From Nanobdellota archaeon (GTDB taxonomy: Archaea; Nanobdellota; Nanobdellia; Woesearchaeales; GCA-2686295), in NCBI GenBank assembly GCA_018817005.1, contig JAHIUF010000015.1:1-63312 (forward strand): a stretch of 63,312 nucleotides of DNA, in the 5' to 3' direction. This document shows positions 1-8,290 of the stretch, piece by piece (the first letter of the stretch is position 1; the number at the start of each line of letters is the position of its first letter). The notes under the pieces are model-generated. The model did no database searches. It saw nothing but the letters and a program-made list of their open reading frames with translations, and was not told the origin of the DNA. The position numbers and the translations under genes were made by a program.

Positions 1-44
1 AAAAAGTAAAAATAGAATAAAAACAACAAATTCTAAAAATTATT
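1..44 (+). repeat. Direct repeat copy 1: 3' end of an upstream gene
   Basis: A 44-bp block repeated exactly at 144-187, 143 bp downstream. It holds the last codons (K-V-K-I-E, stop at 18-20) of a gene that begins outside the window, followed by its 3' untranslated start. The rest of that gene cannot be seen, so its product is unknown. Confidence 0.85.
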
Positions 45-67
45 CGTGCTATTTGATAAATATCAAC

Positions 68-163
68 ATAGCACTTAAAGGTTTTGCTCAAGGTTTTCTA
101 AAAACATTGTTCGAAACCGGAATGCCAGGACAAGCAGTTGGCAAAAAAGTAAAAATAGAATAA
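68..163 (+). pseudogene. Orphan C-terminal gene fragment from the local duplication
   Basis: This short open stretch reads IALKGFAQGFLKTLFETGMP followed by GQAVGKKVKIE and a stop. It has no start codon or ribosome binding site, and its last residues repeat the end of the gene that stops at position 20. The simplest reading is a partial tandem duplication that left a second copy of the C-terminus. The parent protein lies outside the window and is not recognised. Confidence 0.5.
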
Positions 164-187
164 AAACAACAAATTCTAAAAATTATT
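144..187 (+). repeat. Direct repeat copy 2
   Basis: Exact second copy of 1-44, again ending an open frame with K-V-K-I-E and a stop (161-163). Together with copy 1 it shows a local duplication of the 3' end of the upstream gene. Confidence 0.85.
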
Positions 188-237
188 AACTTGTTTTAGA
201 AATATTTTAATATCAAGCTTGAAAACTATTTATAATC

Positions 238-879
238 ATGAGTAAAAAAGAATATTCATTAGATACTGTTAACAAAGTATATTCTTACTGGGGTCGTTCA
301 AGACTATTGTATCGTCTTGAAGTGTCCTTCTTCGGATACTTTTTTTTTTTAAGAAAAAAAGCAATAAATCATTTAAGCTTAAATAAAGGCTTCAAAGTAT
401 TAGACATTGGTTGTGGTCCTGGACTAACTTTCAAGCGCATAGAAAAAGAAATTGGCTCTAAAGGTGAACTAATCGGCGTGGACTATGTTAATGAAATGAT
501 TAAACAGTGTAAAAAAATTGTTCGTCGATATAAATGGTCCAATGTAACCTTGATACAAGAGGATGCTTCGAAGTTAAGTTTAAAAAAAAATTCTTTAGAC
601 GCAATAATTGCAATCACATCACTTAGTGCTATGCCAAAGCCATTAGAAGCTTTAAATAATTGTTACAATTCTTTAAAAAAAAACGGTTTAATGGTTATTC
701 TTGATTGTAAGAAATTAAGCAAGCATAAATGGTTAAATCCTCTGCTTAAATTAGTAAGATGGTCTAAAAGTTATAATGAAAATTCTGACTTGTTAAAAAT
801 AATCAATGAAGTTTTCAAAAATGTTAAGATTGAAGAATATCTTTTAGGAAGCACATTCATTGCTATCTGTCGAAAATAG
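238..879 (+). CDS. Class I SAM-dependent methyltransferase (UbiE-like)
   Basis: A 213-residue protein with a Rossmann methyltransferase core. The glycine-rich SAM motif VLDIGCGPG is at about residues 54-62, the acidic residue that binds the ribose is in GVDYVNEMI, and a later stretch (ILDCKK) resembles the strand 5 region. The substrate cannot be inferred; UbiE-like proteins methylate quinones, lipids or small metabolites. A TATA-like stretch near 199-213 sits about 28 nt before the ATG, so the message is probably leaderless. It stands alone between a duplicated gene fragment and a tiny membrane protein. Confidence 0.8.
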   Translation: MSKKEYSLDTVNKVYSYWGRSRLLYRLEVSFFGYFFFLRKKAINHLSLNKGFKVLDIGCGPGLTFKRIEKEIGSKGELIGVDYVNEMIKQCKKIVRRYKWSNVTLIQEDASKLSLKKNSLDAIIAITSLSAMPKPLEALNNCYNSLKKNGLMVILDCKKLSKHKWLNPLLKLVRWSKSYNENSDLLKIINEVFKNVKIEEYLLGSTFIAICRK

Positions 880-925
880 AAATATTTAAATAGTTATAAT
901 AAGGATGTATTATAGGTGATATTTA

Positions 926-1054
926 ATGAATAATAAAAAAGGATGGCTACAGCATCCAATAGGTGCAGGAATTATTTTTTTCATTGTTGGCATGATACTT
1001 ATGTATTTAATGTGTAAGGGCATAATACCATTAGGTGGAATCAAAATTTGTTAA
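926..1054 (+). CDS. Tiny single-span membrane protein (42 aa)
   Basis: A 42-codon frame beginning MNNKKGWLQHPIGAG, then one hydrophobic span (IIFFIVGMILMYLMC) and a short tail ending GGIKIC. It is preceded by a strong ribosome binding site (GGTGAT, 8 nt upstream) and by a TATA element (ATTTAAATAG, about 883-893), so it is probably a real gene despite its size. Two cysteines flank the outer end of the helix. No family is recognised. Confidence 0.65.
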   Translation: MNNKKGWLQHPIGAGIIFFIVGMILMYLMCKGIIPLGGIKIC

Positions 1055-1152
1055 AAGAAAAAAATAATCATTTTTTCTTAAATTTTTAATTAATCAATAA
1101 CTTATTATTCTACAACATTATTGACGCTATTCAAATAAACAAAAAAAATTAT

Positions 1153-1357
1153 TCAGTAACCCATAAATGCACCAACTATCAAAAATAATCCTCCTGCGGC
1201 AAACAAGAAATTTATGATTATCTCTGCAAACAAAGGCTATAACACCAACGCTATTAAGCATTGGAATCAAACCAAAAGCAATAGCTAAAAGATCAACAAA
1301 TAACAATATTTTCTAAACAAACCCTGCAAATTCAAAATATACAAAACTTTCTTTTGT
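1153..1357 (-). pseudogene. Decayed small two-span membrane protein
   Basis: The minus strand carries recognisable but broken coding sequence: a segment reading KILLFVDLLAIAFGLIPMLN continuing SVGVIAF, then after a frameshift AEIIINFLFAAGGLFLIVGA followed by FMGY and a TGA stop. An in-frame TAG lies just before the first segment. The two hydrophobic spans resemble the very small two-helix proteins common in DPANN genomes. With a stop and a frameshift it is unlikely to be expressed. It fills most of the 1055-1415 gap. Confidence 0.55.
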
Positions 1358-1415
1358 TTGACAACTTTGAAAAGAAGAAAAAGATTTAAATAAGCAGAAG
1401 AATGATAAGACTAAT

Positions 1416-1979
1416 ATGAATTGGTGGGATCAAACAAAAGAAGTTCTGAAATTTAAAGTTAAACCAAGCACAGAAGCAGAGGAAGAACTAGCTTTGAAAA
1501 GAAGTTATGATGAGTACAAAGACCTTGAATCCGCCATAAAAGAGTGTAATAATCTCAGAATGTGGGGATTTATACAAGATGCAAAAACAGTTCTTAAAAA
1601 AGAAGATCAAACTATTAAAAAAAATAGTCATGCTGAAGAAAAAATCAAAAAAAAGCTTGAGAGAATAAAACTTCTTTTAGAAAAAGCAAAATCTTTTGAA
1701 AGATTTATCTTTCGGCTTGAAGAAAATATTCTCGAAAAGTTGAAAAAAGAATCGTCTAAAGAAAAATTATTTGTAGCTGAACAACTAGTTGAAAAAGCAA
1801 AAACAATAAGCGAGTTTTTGGATGGGTCGATAGAATTTATCGATTGTTTTAAAGAAAATACAAAAGAAAATGTGAGTCAAAAAAGTGATTTGTTAAAGAA
1901 AAAACTTGAAAGGATTAAACGCGAAATAGCAGGTTTTATAAAATTAGAAAAAAAAGAGCTTAAAATGCTTCATGAATAA
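1416..1979 (+). CDS. Coiled-coil protein of unknown function
   Basis: A 187-residue, highly charged helical protein (Lys/Glu-rich heptad-like stretches over about residues 55-187) with no signal peptide or membrane span. It begins MNWWDQTKEVLKF. The ATG lies about 25 nt after a good TATA box (GATTTAAATAAG, 1383-1394), so the transcript is leaderless. It precedes a pair of paralogous membrane coiled-coil proteins on the same strand, each with its own promoter. Not recognised. Confidence 0.65.
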   Translation: MNWWDQTKEVLKFKVKPSTEAEEELALKRSYDEYKDLESAIKECNNLRMWGFIQDAKTVLKKEDQTIKKNSHAEEKIKKKLERIKLLLEKAKSFERFIFRLEENILEKLKKESSKEKLFVAEQLVEKAKTISEFLDGSIEFIDCFKENTKENVSQKSDLLKKKLERIKREIAGFIKLEKKELKMLHE

Positions 1980-2031
1980 ATATCATGATTTCTTTTAGAA
2001 AGATTTAAATAATATAATCATAAAATAACAT

Positions 2032-3300
2032 GTGTCAGAAATGAATAATAAAATATTATCAAAAATATCAATCCTTTATATTGCAATAGTAAGCATTATA
2101 CCATTTGTTAGTGCTGCAAATTCAGCCTTTAATTCTGTTACTAGAATTTTGAATGATTTCGCAAATTTTTTAGTTGTTAATGATTCTTGGGCAACAGCTG
2201 CAGCAATGTACCCTTCAAAACCATGGCTACCAATATTTTTACTGTTCTTCCTTGTAATGGGAATAATTCATGCAGCAGTAACATTCACACCACATCTTAG
2301 TAACCTGTTTAAAACTAAAGGATTAAAACTTGCAGTATCACTACCACTATCACTTTTTGCAATACAATCAGCACTCGCAATAAGCCTTGTTGGAGGATTA
2401 GGACCTACAGTTATGGCAGTAATATTCATAATAGTAATTGTAATGCTAATGCTAATAATTTTTCATTCTTTTAGCGCAGGACATAGCAGTGCTGCAGAGC
2501 AAGCATATAAAGCTAAAGAAACAAAACTAATCGCTGAAAAATCTTTGAACACAACACAAGATGATGTTAAAAAAGCAAAGAATCTAATTAGAAAAGAAAA
2601 CAAGGCAATCAAAGACTTTGACAAATTAGATAAAACCCTACAATCACACGTTAATGAAGAACTCAAAAGCAAACTTGCAAAGATCCTAAAAATACTAAAA
2701 GTAGTACAACAAATAGGTGTAAGAGACTCTGATACAAAGGACAAATATGTCCAGAGAGCCTTAAACATCTTAAAAACACTGCTTCCGACAATAAAAGATG
2801 ATTTTAAAACACTAAACGAAATGAAAAAAATCATCCACAAAGTAAAAAAAATTGACTTGTCAGCATGGGAACACATGATTAAAGATAAGAGCCTTGAAAC
2901 ACATTTAAAACATCTTTCTGAAAGCAGGAAAGGCAGTACTCTTTCAACAACACAAGAAGCAAGTCTAAAGGCAATCACCGGAAGGCTTGAAAGTATGTAC
3001 GAACACAAAAAAGAATTAGAAACGAAGATTACATCAGTTGGAAACAAAGTCCAAAACCACCTACAAGAATTCAATACATTAATCAACGAAACAATAAGCA
3101 GCTTAGAGCACGATAACATAAATGGAGCTCTTGGAAAAGTGCAAGAAGGATTAAATATTGAAAACAAGCAGACATTGGAATTATCCGAGCTTCACAAACT
3201 AAGTGAAGAGATAAAACATCTTGATATGAGCGAATTAAGAATGCTTAGCGACGAAAATCGAATCATCGAAAGAATACTATCAGAACCATCATTCTCGTAG
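2032..3300 (+). CDS. Membrane-anchored coiled-coil protein, tandem paralog 1
   Basis: A 422-residue protein with a cleavable-looking N-terminal signal (ending FVSAANS near residue 30), two to three hydrophobic segments (about 68-84, 98-115 and 125-145), then a long helical region of about 270 residues. It is clearly related along its length to the next gene: both have KGLKLAVSLPLS, SFSAGHS and a RDSD...QR.LN.LK..LPT block. The GTG at 2032 falls about 26 nt after the TATA box (GATTTAAATAATA, about 2001-2013); the ATG at 2041 is an alternative start. Function unknown; the layout suggests a membrane-tethered structural or scaffolding protein. Confidence 0.7.
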   Translation: MSEMNNKILSKISILYIAIVSIIPFVSAANSAFNSVTRILNDFANFLVVNDSWATAAAMYPSKPWLPIFLLFFLVMGIIHAAVTFTPHLSNLFKTKGLKLAVSLPLSLFAIQSALAISLVGGLGPTVMAVIFIIVIVMLMLIIFHSFSAGHSSAAEQAYKAKETKLIAEKSLNTTQDDVKKAKNLIRKENKAIKDFDKLDKTLQSHVNEELKSKLAKILKILKVVQQIGVRDSDTKDKYVQRALNILKTLLPTIKDDFKTLNEMKKIIHKVKKIDLSAWEHMIKDKSLETHLKHLSESRKGSTLSTTQEASLKAITGRLESMYEHKKELETKITSVGNKVQNHLQEFNTLINETISSLEHDNINGALGKVQEGLNIENKQTLELSELHKLSEEIKHLDMSELRMLSDENRIIERILSEPSFS

Positions 3301-3371
3301 AAAAATTTAAATAGTAGAATAACAAGAAATACAACTATAAAATAGTCAATACGCTCATGAGGTGTTTTATA

Positions 3372-4619
3372 ATGAATAAAAAACTAAGTTTAGTACTAAT
3401 ATTAATTCTGGTCGGAATAGGCATTGTTCCAGTTGTAAGCGCTGCAACAAATGCATGGTATACTATCGGAAACGTAATGGATGATGTTGTTAACTTTATT
3501 GTCACCGAAGATGTTTATGAAACAGCAAAATTAACTTACTCTGAAAAAGCATGGATTCCAATAACAATTTTGTTTTTCTTATGTATGGGTATAATTCACG
3601 CAACACTATCATTTACACCAAGACTAAAAGACCTTTTCGCAACCAAAGGATTAAAGCTTGCAGTATCACTACCACTATCATTCTTTGCAATACAATCAAG
3701 TATGGCAGTCGGAATTATCGGTGGTGTTGGACCAACATTTATAGGAATAATATTAGTTATAGTCTTCATACTCTTATTCAGCACAATATTAAAGTCATTT
3801 AGTGCCGGACACTCAGAAGCATCAACTATGGCATTTGGTGCTCAAAAAGAGAAATTGAAAGCACAAAGAGAGCTAACAGAAATAAAACAAGATGATAATA
3901 TCTCTGAAAAACTACTAGATAAAGAAAACAGTGCAATAAAAGGGTTGGACAAGCTAGAGAAAGCATTGGAAATTAATGTCACAAGAGACTTAAGAACAAA
4001 ACTAGTAGATGTTTTATCCTTTTTACAGCAAGTAGAAAAAATGGGGCCTAGAGATTCAGATCAATTAAAAAACTACAGTCAAAGAGGACTGAATGTTCTG
4101 AAATCAATTCTTCCAACTGTAAAAAATGATTGTAGAGTTGTCAGAGAACTCAATGATCTTACTGATAGTATTAAAAGAATTGATCTTTCTGTTTGGAAAG
4201 AAGAAAAAAGTGTAACTAATTTAGAAAATAGACTTAAGAGTTTAATAAGAGCACGAACTAGTGCAGCAGCTGTAACTCCTCAACAGACTGCCGCCGCACA
4301 AGCAATGACTAAAAGGATAATGAGCATTAGTAAGACCAAAGAGCATTTAGAAGAAGAATTACTAAAAATTGAATCTATTGTTAAAAGACAACTTTCAAGC
4401 TTTAACAGACTTATTGAAGATGCAGTTAATTCTCTTGAACATGGAAATATTAATGATGCAATAGCTAAAATCCAAGAAGGTCTCAACATTGAAAATAAAG
4501 AAACAAACGAATTACAAGCTATGAGAAAACTAATTAGTGAAGTTAATAATTTGAATCGTTTCGAGATATTGAACTTACGAAGTGAACACATGGTTGTTGA
4601 TAGAATGTTAAATCCATAA
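3372..4619 (+). CDS. Membrane-anchored coiled-coil protein, tandem paralog 2
   Basis: A 415-residue paralog of the preceding protein: an N-terminal signal (MNKKLSLVLILILVG...VVSAATN), a membrane block containing KGLKLAVSLPLSFFAIQSSM, SFSAGHSEAS, and a long coiled-coil tail with RDSDQLKNYSQRGLNVLKSI. The ATG at 3372 is chosen over the ATG at 3357 because a GAGGTG ribosome binding site lies 7-8 nt before it and overlaps the earlier ATG. Its own TATA box (AATTTAAATAGT) is at about 3303-3314. The pair probably arose by tandem duplication. No known family. Confidence 0.7.
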   Translation: MNKKLSLVLILILVGIGIVPVVSAATNAWYTIGNVMDDVVNFIVTEDVYETAKLTYSEKAWIPITILFFLCMGIIHATLSFTPRLKDLFATKGLKLAVSLPLSFFAIQSSMAVGIIGGVGPTFIGIILVIVFILLFSTILKSFSAGHSEASTMAFGAQKEKLKAQRELTEIKQDDNISEKLLDKENSAIKGLDKLEKALEINVTRDLRTKLVDVLSFLQQVEKMGPRDSDQLKNYSQRGLNVLKSILPTVKNDCRVVRELNDLTDSIKRIDLSVWKEEKSVTNLENRLKSLIRARTSAAAVTPQQTAAAQAMTKRIMSISKTKEHLEEELLKIESIVKRQLSSFNRLIEDAVNSLEHGNINDAIAKIQEGLNIENKETNELQAMRKLISEVNNLNRFEILNLRSEHMVVDRMLNP

Positions 4620-4641
4620 ATAAAAGTTAAAAAAAATATTT

Positions 4642-5718
4642 TTATTTTTTTCTTCCTGCATTAATGAATACTTGATAGTTTGTTTTATTACTTCTATAAG
4701 CACTCATGTTTGAGAAAAATTCTAAAGGATTATCTGTCAAGTAATCATAAAAATTTGAGTCAAACAAGAAAAAGTTTGAGTCTCTTATCTTGTTTTTTAC
4801 TTTAACCATCCCTTTGTAAACTGCTTTTAATGCGTCTGCACTGCATTCTACCATCTTGTTTAGTTTCTCTGTATTTGCAGCTTCAAGCTCTCGTGCGTTT
4901 TGTTCTTTTATACTTTCAATTGTTTCTTGGCTTATTGTTTTTTCCAGTCCTTTGTATGTGTATTTGATGTCTTCTTCTGATTTTTTATCTGGCAAGTCTA
5001 TGTTTTCAACAAGTTTTTTGTTTGCATCCTTGTCTCCTTGCTGGTTTTCATATTGAGTTATGAGCTTTGCAAGCTTTTGTCTTTTAAAGTAGCCTATTAC
5101 TTCATTGACAGGTTCCATCAACAATTCGTAAGAATTAGCTGTTTTTGTTGATGGTTTTACTGTTTTTGCTTCTGCTTTTCTGTAGGCTTTTGTTTCTTTT
5201 ACTTGTGCATATACTTCTTCTGCTGAGAGTTTTCTTATTTGTCCCATAACTTCATACACTATGACTTCTTTTCCAGATGGATATTTTTCTTTTGCAATAA
5301 CTGCAATGTCACTTGTGCCATCATATTTTTTGTCGAGCAGTTTTATTGCTTCTTCAAGAATTTCTGGTTTTTTGACTTTTTTGATTTTAGAAACATATTT
5401 TCCTTTTTGTACTTCATCAACAATTGTTTTGAATTCCTGAAGATTTGAGTCTAAGGTTTTATAATTTACCTGTATTTTTCCTTGTTCTTCCTTTACTTCA
5501 TCAACATTTTTTGTTAATCCATCAACGTTCTTGGTCAGTCCATCGATTGTTTGGTTTGTATTATTGAATTTTAAGTTAAAATCTTCTTGTACTTTTTCTA
5601 AATCTGCTGCTTGAGAAGTATATTTTGATCTGATTTCATCAATTGCTTGTGTAAATCTTTTGTTCGAAATTGGTATATATTGTTTAATCCAGTTTGTGAC
5701 TTTTTGTATGGTATTCAT
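4642..5718 (-). CDS. Coiled-coil protein with FFLFD C-terminal motif, 1
   Basis: A 358-residue soluble protein. It has a heptad coiled coil around residues 40-110 (including a repeat of the type TKNVDGL), a charged middle, and a C-terminal block (SNFFLFDSNFYDYL ... FFSNMSAYRSN ... YQVF). That block is shared with the next minus-strand gene, although the rest of the two proteins differs. The ATG at 5718 follows a GAGGTG site at good spacing, with a TATA box (CTTTATAAA) near 5757-5765. It is convergent with the preceding plus-strand gene. Function unknown. Confidence 0.65.
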   Translation of the reverse strand: MNTIQKVTNWIKQYIPISNKRFTQAIDEIRSKYTSQAADLEKVQEDFNLKFNNTNQTIDGLTKNVDGLTKNVDEVKEEQGKIQVNYKTLDSNLQEFKTIVDEVQKGKYVSKIKKVKKPEILEEAIKLLDKKYDGTSDIAVIAKEKYPSGKEVIVYEVMGQIRKLSAEEVYAQVKETKAYRKAEAKTVKPSTKTANSYELLMEPVNEVIGYFKRQKLAKLITQYENQQGDKDANKKLVENIDLPDKKSEEDIKYTYKGLEKTISQETIESIKEQNARELEAANTEKLNKMVECSADALKAVYKGMVKVKNKIRDSNFFLFDSNFYDYLTDNPLEFFSNMSAYRSNKTNYQVFINAGRKK

Positions 5719-5803
5719 AGTAAAACACCTCTTTTGTTACTGTATAGTGATTAAAGTTTATAAAGTTTTCGGTTTTATGATAAAAAATCTCCGAAAAAAA
5801 CCC

Positions 5804-6601
5804 TCAAGACCTAAATCGCCCCTCATATTTTTTCTTTCGCTTCTCATCCTTCTTATCACGAGAAAAAACCAAATAATAATCTCTACGGCTCTCAAAATAA
5901 TATGAAAAGTTAAAAAAAACATCAAAAGAAGAAAACATGCAATTATAAAAATAAGGATCAAAAAGAAAGAAAGAGGACTCTTGAAACTTATCAGAAACGC
6001 CTTTGAAAAGGCCTCCAACAGAATCCAAGAACAATCGCGTATCAGACTTGTCCGCAAAAGAGTCATAAACAAGTCTCTGAGGCTTATTAATTTGAAAGTA
6101 TGTTTTCTTCAAATCACAGTTATTAAACCTGTAAACAAGACTAGAAATAGCCTGAGGAGATGCATTAATAGAGTAATCCTTCTTTCTTGTCAAATAAAAC
6201 GATTTAAAAGTGTGAGACAACAATTTTTTCTTATTCAAAAGCTCCAAACTATTAGAATAAGCAGATGCAATTTTCATAGTCTTTAAAAGAGCATAAGAAG
6301 TTTCTTTAGCCTGCTTCAGATTAACCGAAACAATGTGTTTATTCTTATCAAAAGCCACTTGCTCCAACATAGAATCATAATTAGATAAATTATCTTTAAA
6401 AATAAAAGAAAACTGTTTCTCATCAAATTTTACATAAGGCTTTTCCATAACATAAAGCAATCTTGCAAGCCTCTGACCTGAAAGATTCAAAACACTCTGA
6501 TCTTTAGACAAAGTATGGAATAAAGCAGTCAAACCCCTTTCTATGCCAAAAACCAAATCATCCAAAGATTGTTGTTCTACCTTTCTAAAAATAAATATCA
6601 C
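5804..6601 (-). CDS. Unknown protein with FFLFD C-terminal motif, 2
   Basis: A 265-residue protein whose last 60 residues (SSFFLFDPYFYNCMF ... FFNFSYYFESRRDYYLVF) match the C-terminal block of the neighbouring 4642-5718 product. The N-terminal part is not coiled coil. The start is uncertain: GTG at 6601 lies about 30 nt after a shared TATA region, whereas the nearby ATG in another frame stops at once. It is transcribed divergently from the 6662 gene. No family recognised. Confidence 0.55.
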   Translation of the reverse strand: MIFIFRKVEQQSLDDLVFGIERGLTALFHTLSKDQSVLNLSGQRLARLLYVMEKPYVKFDEKQFSFIFKDNLSNYDSMLEQVAFDKNKHIVSVNLKQAKETSYALLKTMKIASAYSNSLELLNKKKLLSHTFKSFYLTRKKDYSINASPQAISSLVYRFNNCDLKKTYFQINKPQRLVYDSFADKSDTRLFLDSVGGLFKGVSDKFQESSFFLFDPYFYNCMFSSFDVFFNFSYYFESRRDYYLVFSRDKKDEKRKKKYEGRFRS

Positions 6602-6624
6602 CCATTAAAACAACGGAAATAGAA

Positions 6625-6645
6625 AAGTATTTATAAATATTAATC
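6625..6645. promoter_or_regulatory. Shared bidirectional TATA region
   Basis: A near-palindromic stretch (AGTATTTATAAATATT, about 6630-6645) lies between two divergent genes whose starts are at 6601 (minus) and 6662 (plus). Both starts are within about 30 nt of it, so one AT-rich core can serve both leaderless transcripts. Confidence 0.5.
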
Positions 6646-6661
6646 TAAATGATAAAAGTAA

Positions 6662-8098
6662 ATGATTAATCCCAACATAAGAAACAAAATAGTACATATT
6701 CTTGAACCAGAGTTTAACAAACAAACACAAAGAGGATTAAATAAATTTGCAGATGAGACAAATCAAAAATTTGAAAGAATAAAAAATCATTGGAGAAGAC
6801 CAATAACAAAAGCCTTATTATTCGCATTTGCTTTCAGTATCGGCAGTTCATCAGTATATGGAATGTCAAAAGAAACCAGAAACAATTGCAACGAACTGGT
6901 TAACGTCGCACACAAAATACAAAACGAATCAAATGTTTTTTTTGATTTACAAAGAAATTTACAAACAAATCCAACAACACAAAACAGCTTAAAACTTCAA
7001 GAATGCAAAAATAGATTAGCTGAATATTTAAAAGAGGCAAATCAACTAAAAAATGATATTTTTGATTCAATAAGAGCTGATGCTGTAGAACACATATTAA
7101 CAAACAATTTCTCACAAATAAAAGAAGATGCTGCACTTGTTAACTTGTATGCAAAACAAGATGGAGATGAAAAAATAATTGAAGAAGCAAGAAAATTAGA
7201 AACAGAACTGAAAGAATCAATAGAACAAGGAATCATCGTCAATAAAATTATAGAAGAAGCTAAACAACATGCTAAATTTGGTCGCGCCAAAGAAGCAAGG
7301 ATTGAAATGCAAAAAGCATTTAATATTCTTAAAAAACACGAATTTTTATTTAAAAAAGTTATCCATGGGTATTCAGAGGTATATTATATTCTTCTTGAAG
7401 ACGTTGATACCGCAGCAAGATTCGGTCGTTATGATGAAGCAAAAGCTGACGCAGAAGAATACTTAAAAGCCATAAAATCAATGGGTGTTCCAAAGGAAGC
7501 GAAAGAAGAACTTGAACAAATTTTAAAACAAGGACTTTCAATTATCGTCCAACACATACTTAATGATGCAGAGAGTAATGCAATCACACACAATAAGTTT
7601 GATGAAGCATATGTCTTGATTCTCAAAGCAAAAAGAGATTTCGAAGATATAAAGGCTGATTCCATAATTAGTATAACTGAAAAAAAAGTAGCCGAAAGCA
7701 TGTGTAAAGAAGCCATGAATAAGAGTAAGATTCATAAAAAATTTGAGGAGGGACTAAAACTTATTCAAACCGCAAAGGAAAGATATCCTGATCAAAAAGA
7801 AGTTATTCAGCATTACAGTTATAAATTTGGAATAGTTATTCTTTCAGAAGTAAAGGACCTTACAATAAAAAAGCATTTTAATCAAGCATTAGATATGCTT
7901 GAATATTATGAGAAACATCATTTCAAAGGTCCTATGAAAAGCATGAGAAAAACCATGGCCAATTACATTATGGAACTTGCTAAGATGTCTAGTAGTCCAA
8001 GGGAAGCTCAAAATCTTATTAAAATTGCCAAGGACATCGAGGAGGGACGATCTTTAGGTAATAATCTGTGGAACTGGTTAAAAGTTAATTTCTCATAA
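6662..8098 (+). CDS. Membrane-anchored alpha-helical repeat (TPR-like) protein
   Basis: A 478-residue protein with one hydrophobic segment near residues 46-64 (ALLFAFAFSIGSSSVYG), then about 400 residues of alpha-helical repeats with a TPR flavour (for example AKFGRAKEARIEMQKAF, ARFGRYDEAKADAEEYLK, AITHNKFDEAYVLILKAK: A..g.fdeA motifs about every 50-60 residues). This is typical of protein-protein interaction scaffolds. It probably sits on the outer face of the membrane, though the orientation is inferred. The ATG lies about 25-30 nt after the shared TATA region. Confidence 0.65.
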   Translation: MINPNIRNKIVHILEPEFNKQTQRGLNKFADETNQKFERIKNHWRRPITKALLFAFAFSIGSSSVYGMSKETRNNCNELVNVAHKIQNESNVFFDLQRNLQTNPTTQNSLKLQECKNRLAEYLKEANQLKNDIFDSIRADAVEHILTNNFSQIKEDAALVNLYAKQDGDEKIIEEARKLETELKESIEQGIIVNKIIEEAKQHAKFGRAKEARIEMQKAFNILKKHEFLFKKVIHGYSEVYYILLEDVDTAARFGRYDEAKADAEEYLKAIKSMGVPKEAKEELEQILKQGLSIIVQHILNDAESNAITHNKFDEAYVLILKAKRDFEDIKADSIISITEKKVAESMCKEAMNKSKIHKKFEEGLKLIQTAKERYPDQKEVIQHYSYKFGIVILSEVKDLTIKKHFNQALDMLEYYEKHHFKGPMKSMRKTMANYIMELAKMSSSPREAQNLIKIAKDIEEGRSLGNNLWNWLKVNFS

Positions 8099-8246
8099 AA
8101 AACCACTTCTGAATAATTCAATTTTTGCTTAAAAGTTTTAGATATTAAAAAAACAAATTTATTGTTTAACCAATATATTGCTAAACCAATTAATTGTATA
8201 AACAACATATAGTTTATACAATTAATAAAACAAAAAAAGTGGTTTT
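8098..8246. repeat. Outer inverted repeat of a convergent intergenic region
   Basis: AAAACCACTT (8098-8107) and its reverse complement AAGTGGTTTT (8237-8246) enclose a 129-bp AT-rich segment that itself contains the perfect palindrome at 8189-8226. The region separates two convergent genes, so it may act as a bidirectional terminator. It could also be a decayed mobile element. Confidence 0.5.
8189..8226. repeat. Perfect 15-bp inverted repeat next to xerA
   Basis: Arms ATTAATTGTATAAAC (8189-8203) and GTTTATACAATTAAT (8212-8226) flank an 8-nt spacer. It lies 65 bp beyond the stop codon of the XerA gene. It could form a strong hairpin at the ends of both convergent transcripts, or be a recombinase or regulator site. 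The better dif candidate is at 9391-9420. Confidence 0.75.
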
Positions 8247-8290
8247 AAAAGATTTAATTTTTGATTAAAATTTTTAAAAAAAATAAAAAC

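Noticed and set aside
1-187. CRISPR-like repeats
   Set aside because: Only two copies, one of them coding for a gene end; no regular spacing. No CRISPR array was seen anywhere in the window.
2463-3167. Long minus-strand open frame (234 codons)
   Set aside because: Lies opposite the well-supported membrane coiled-coil gene at 2032-3300; no promoter or ribosome binding site and Ser/Leu-rich shadow composition.
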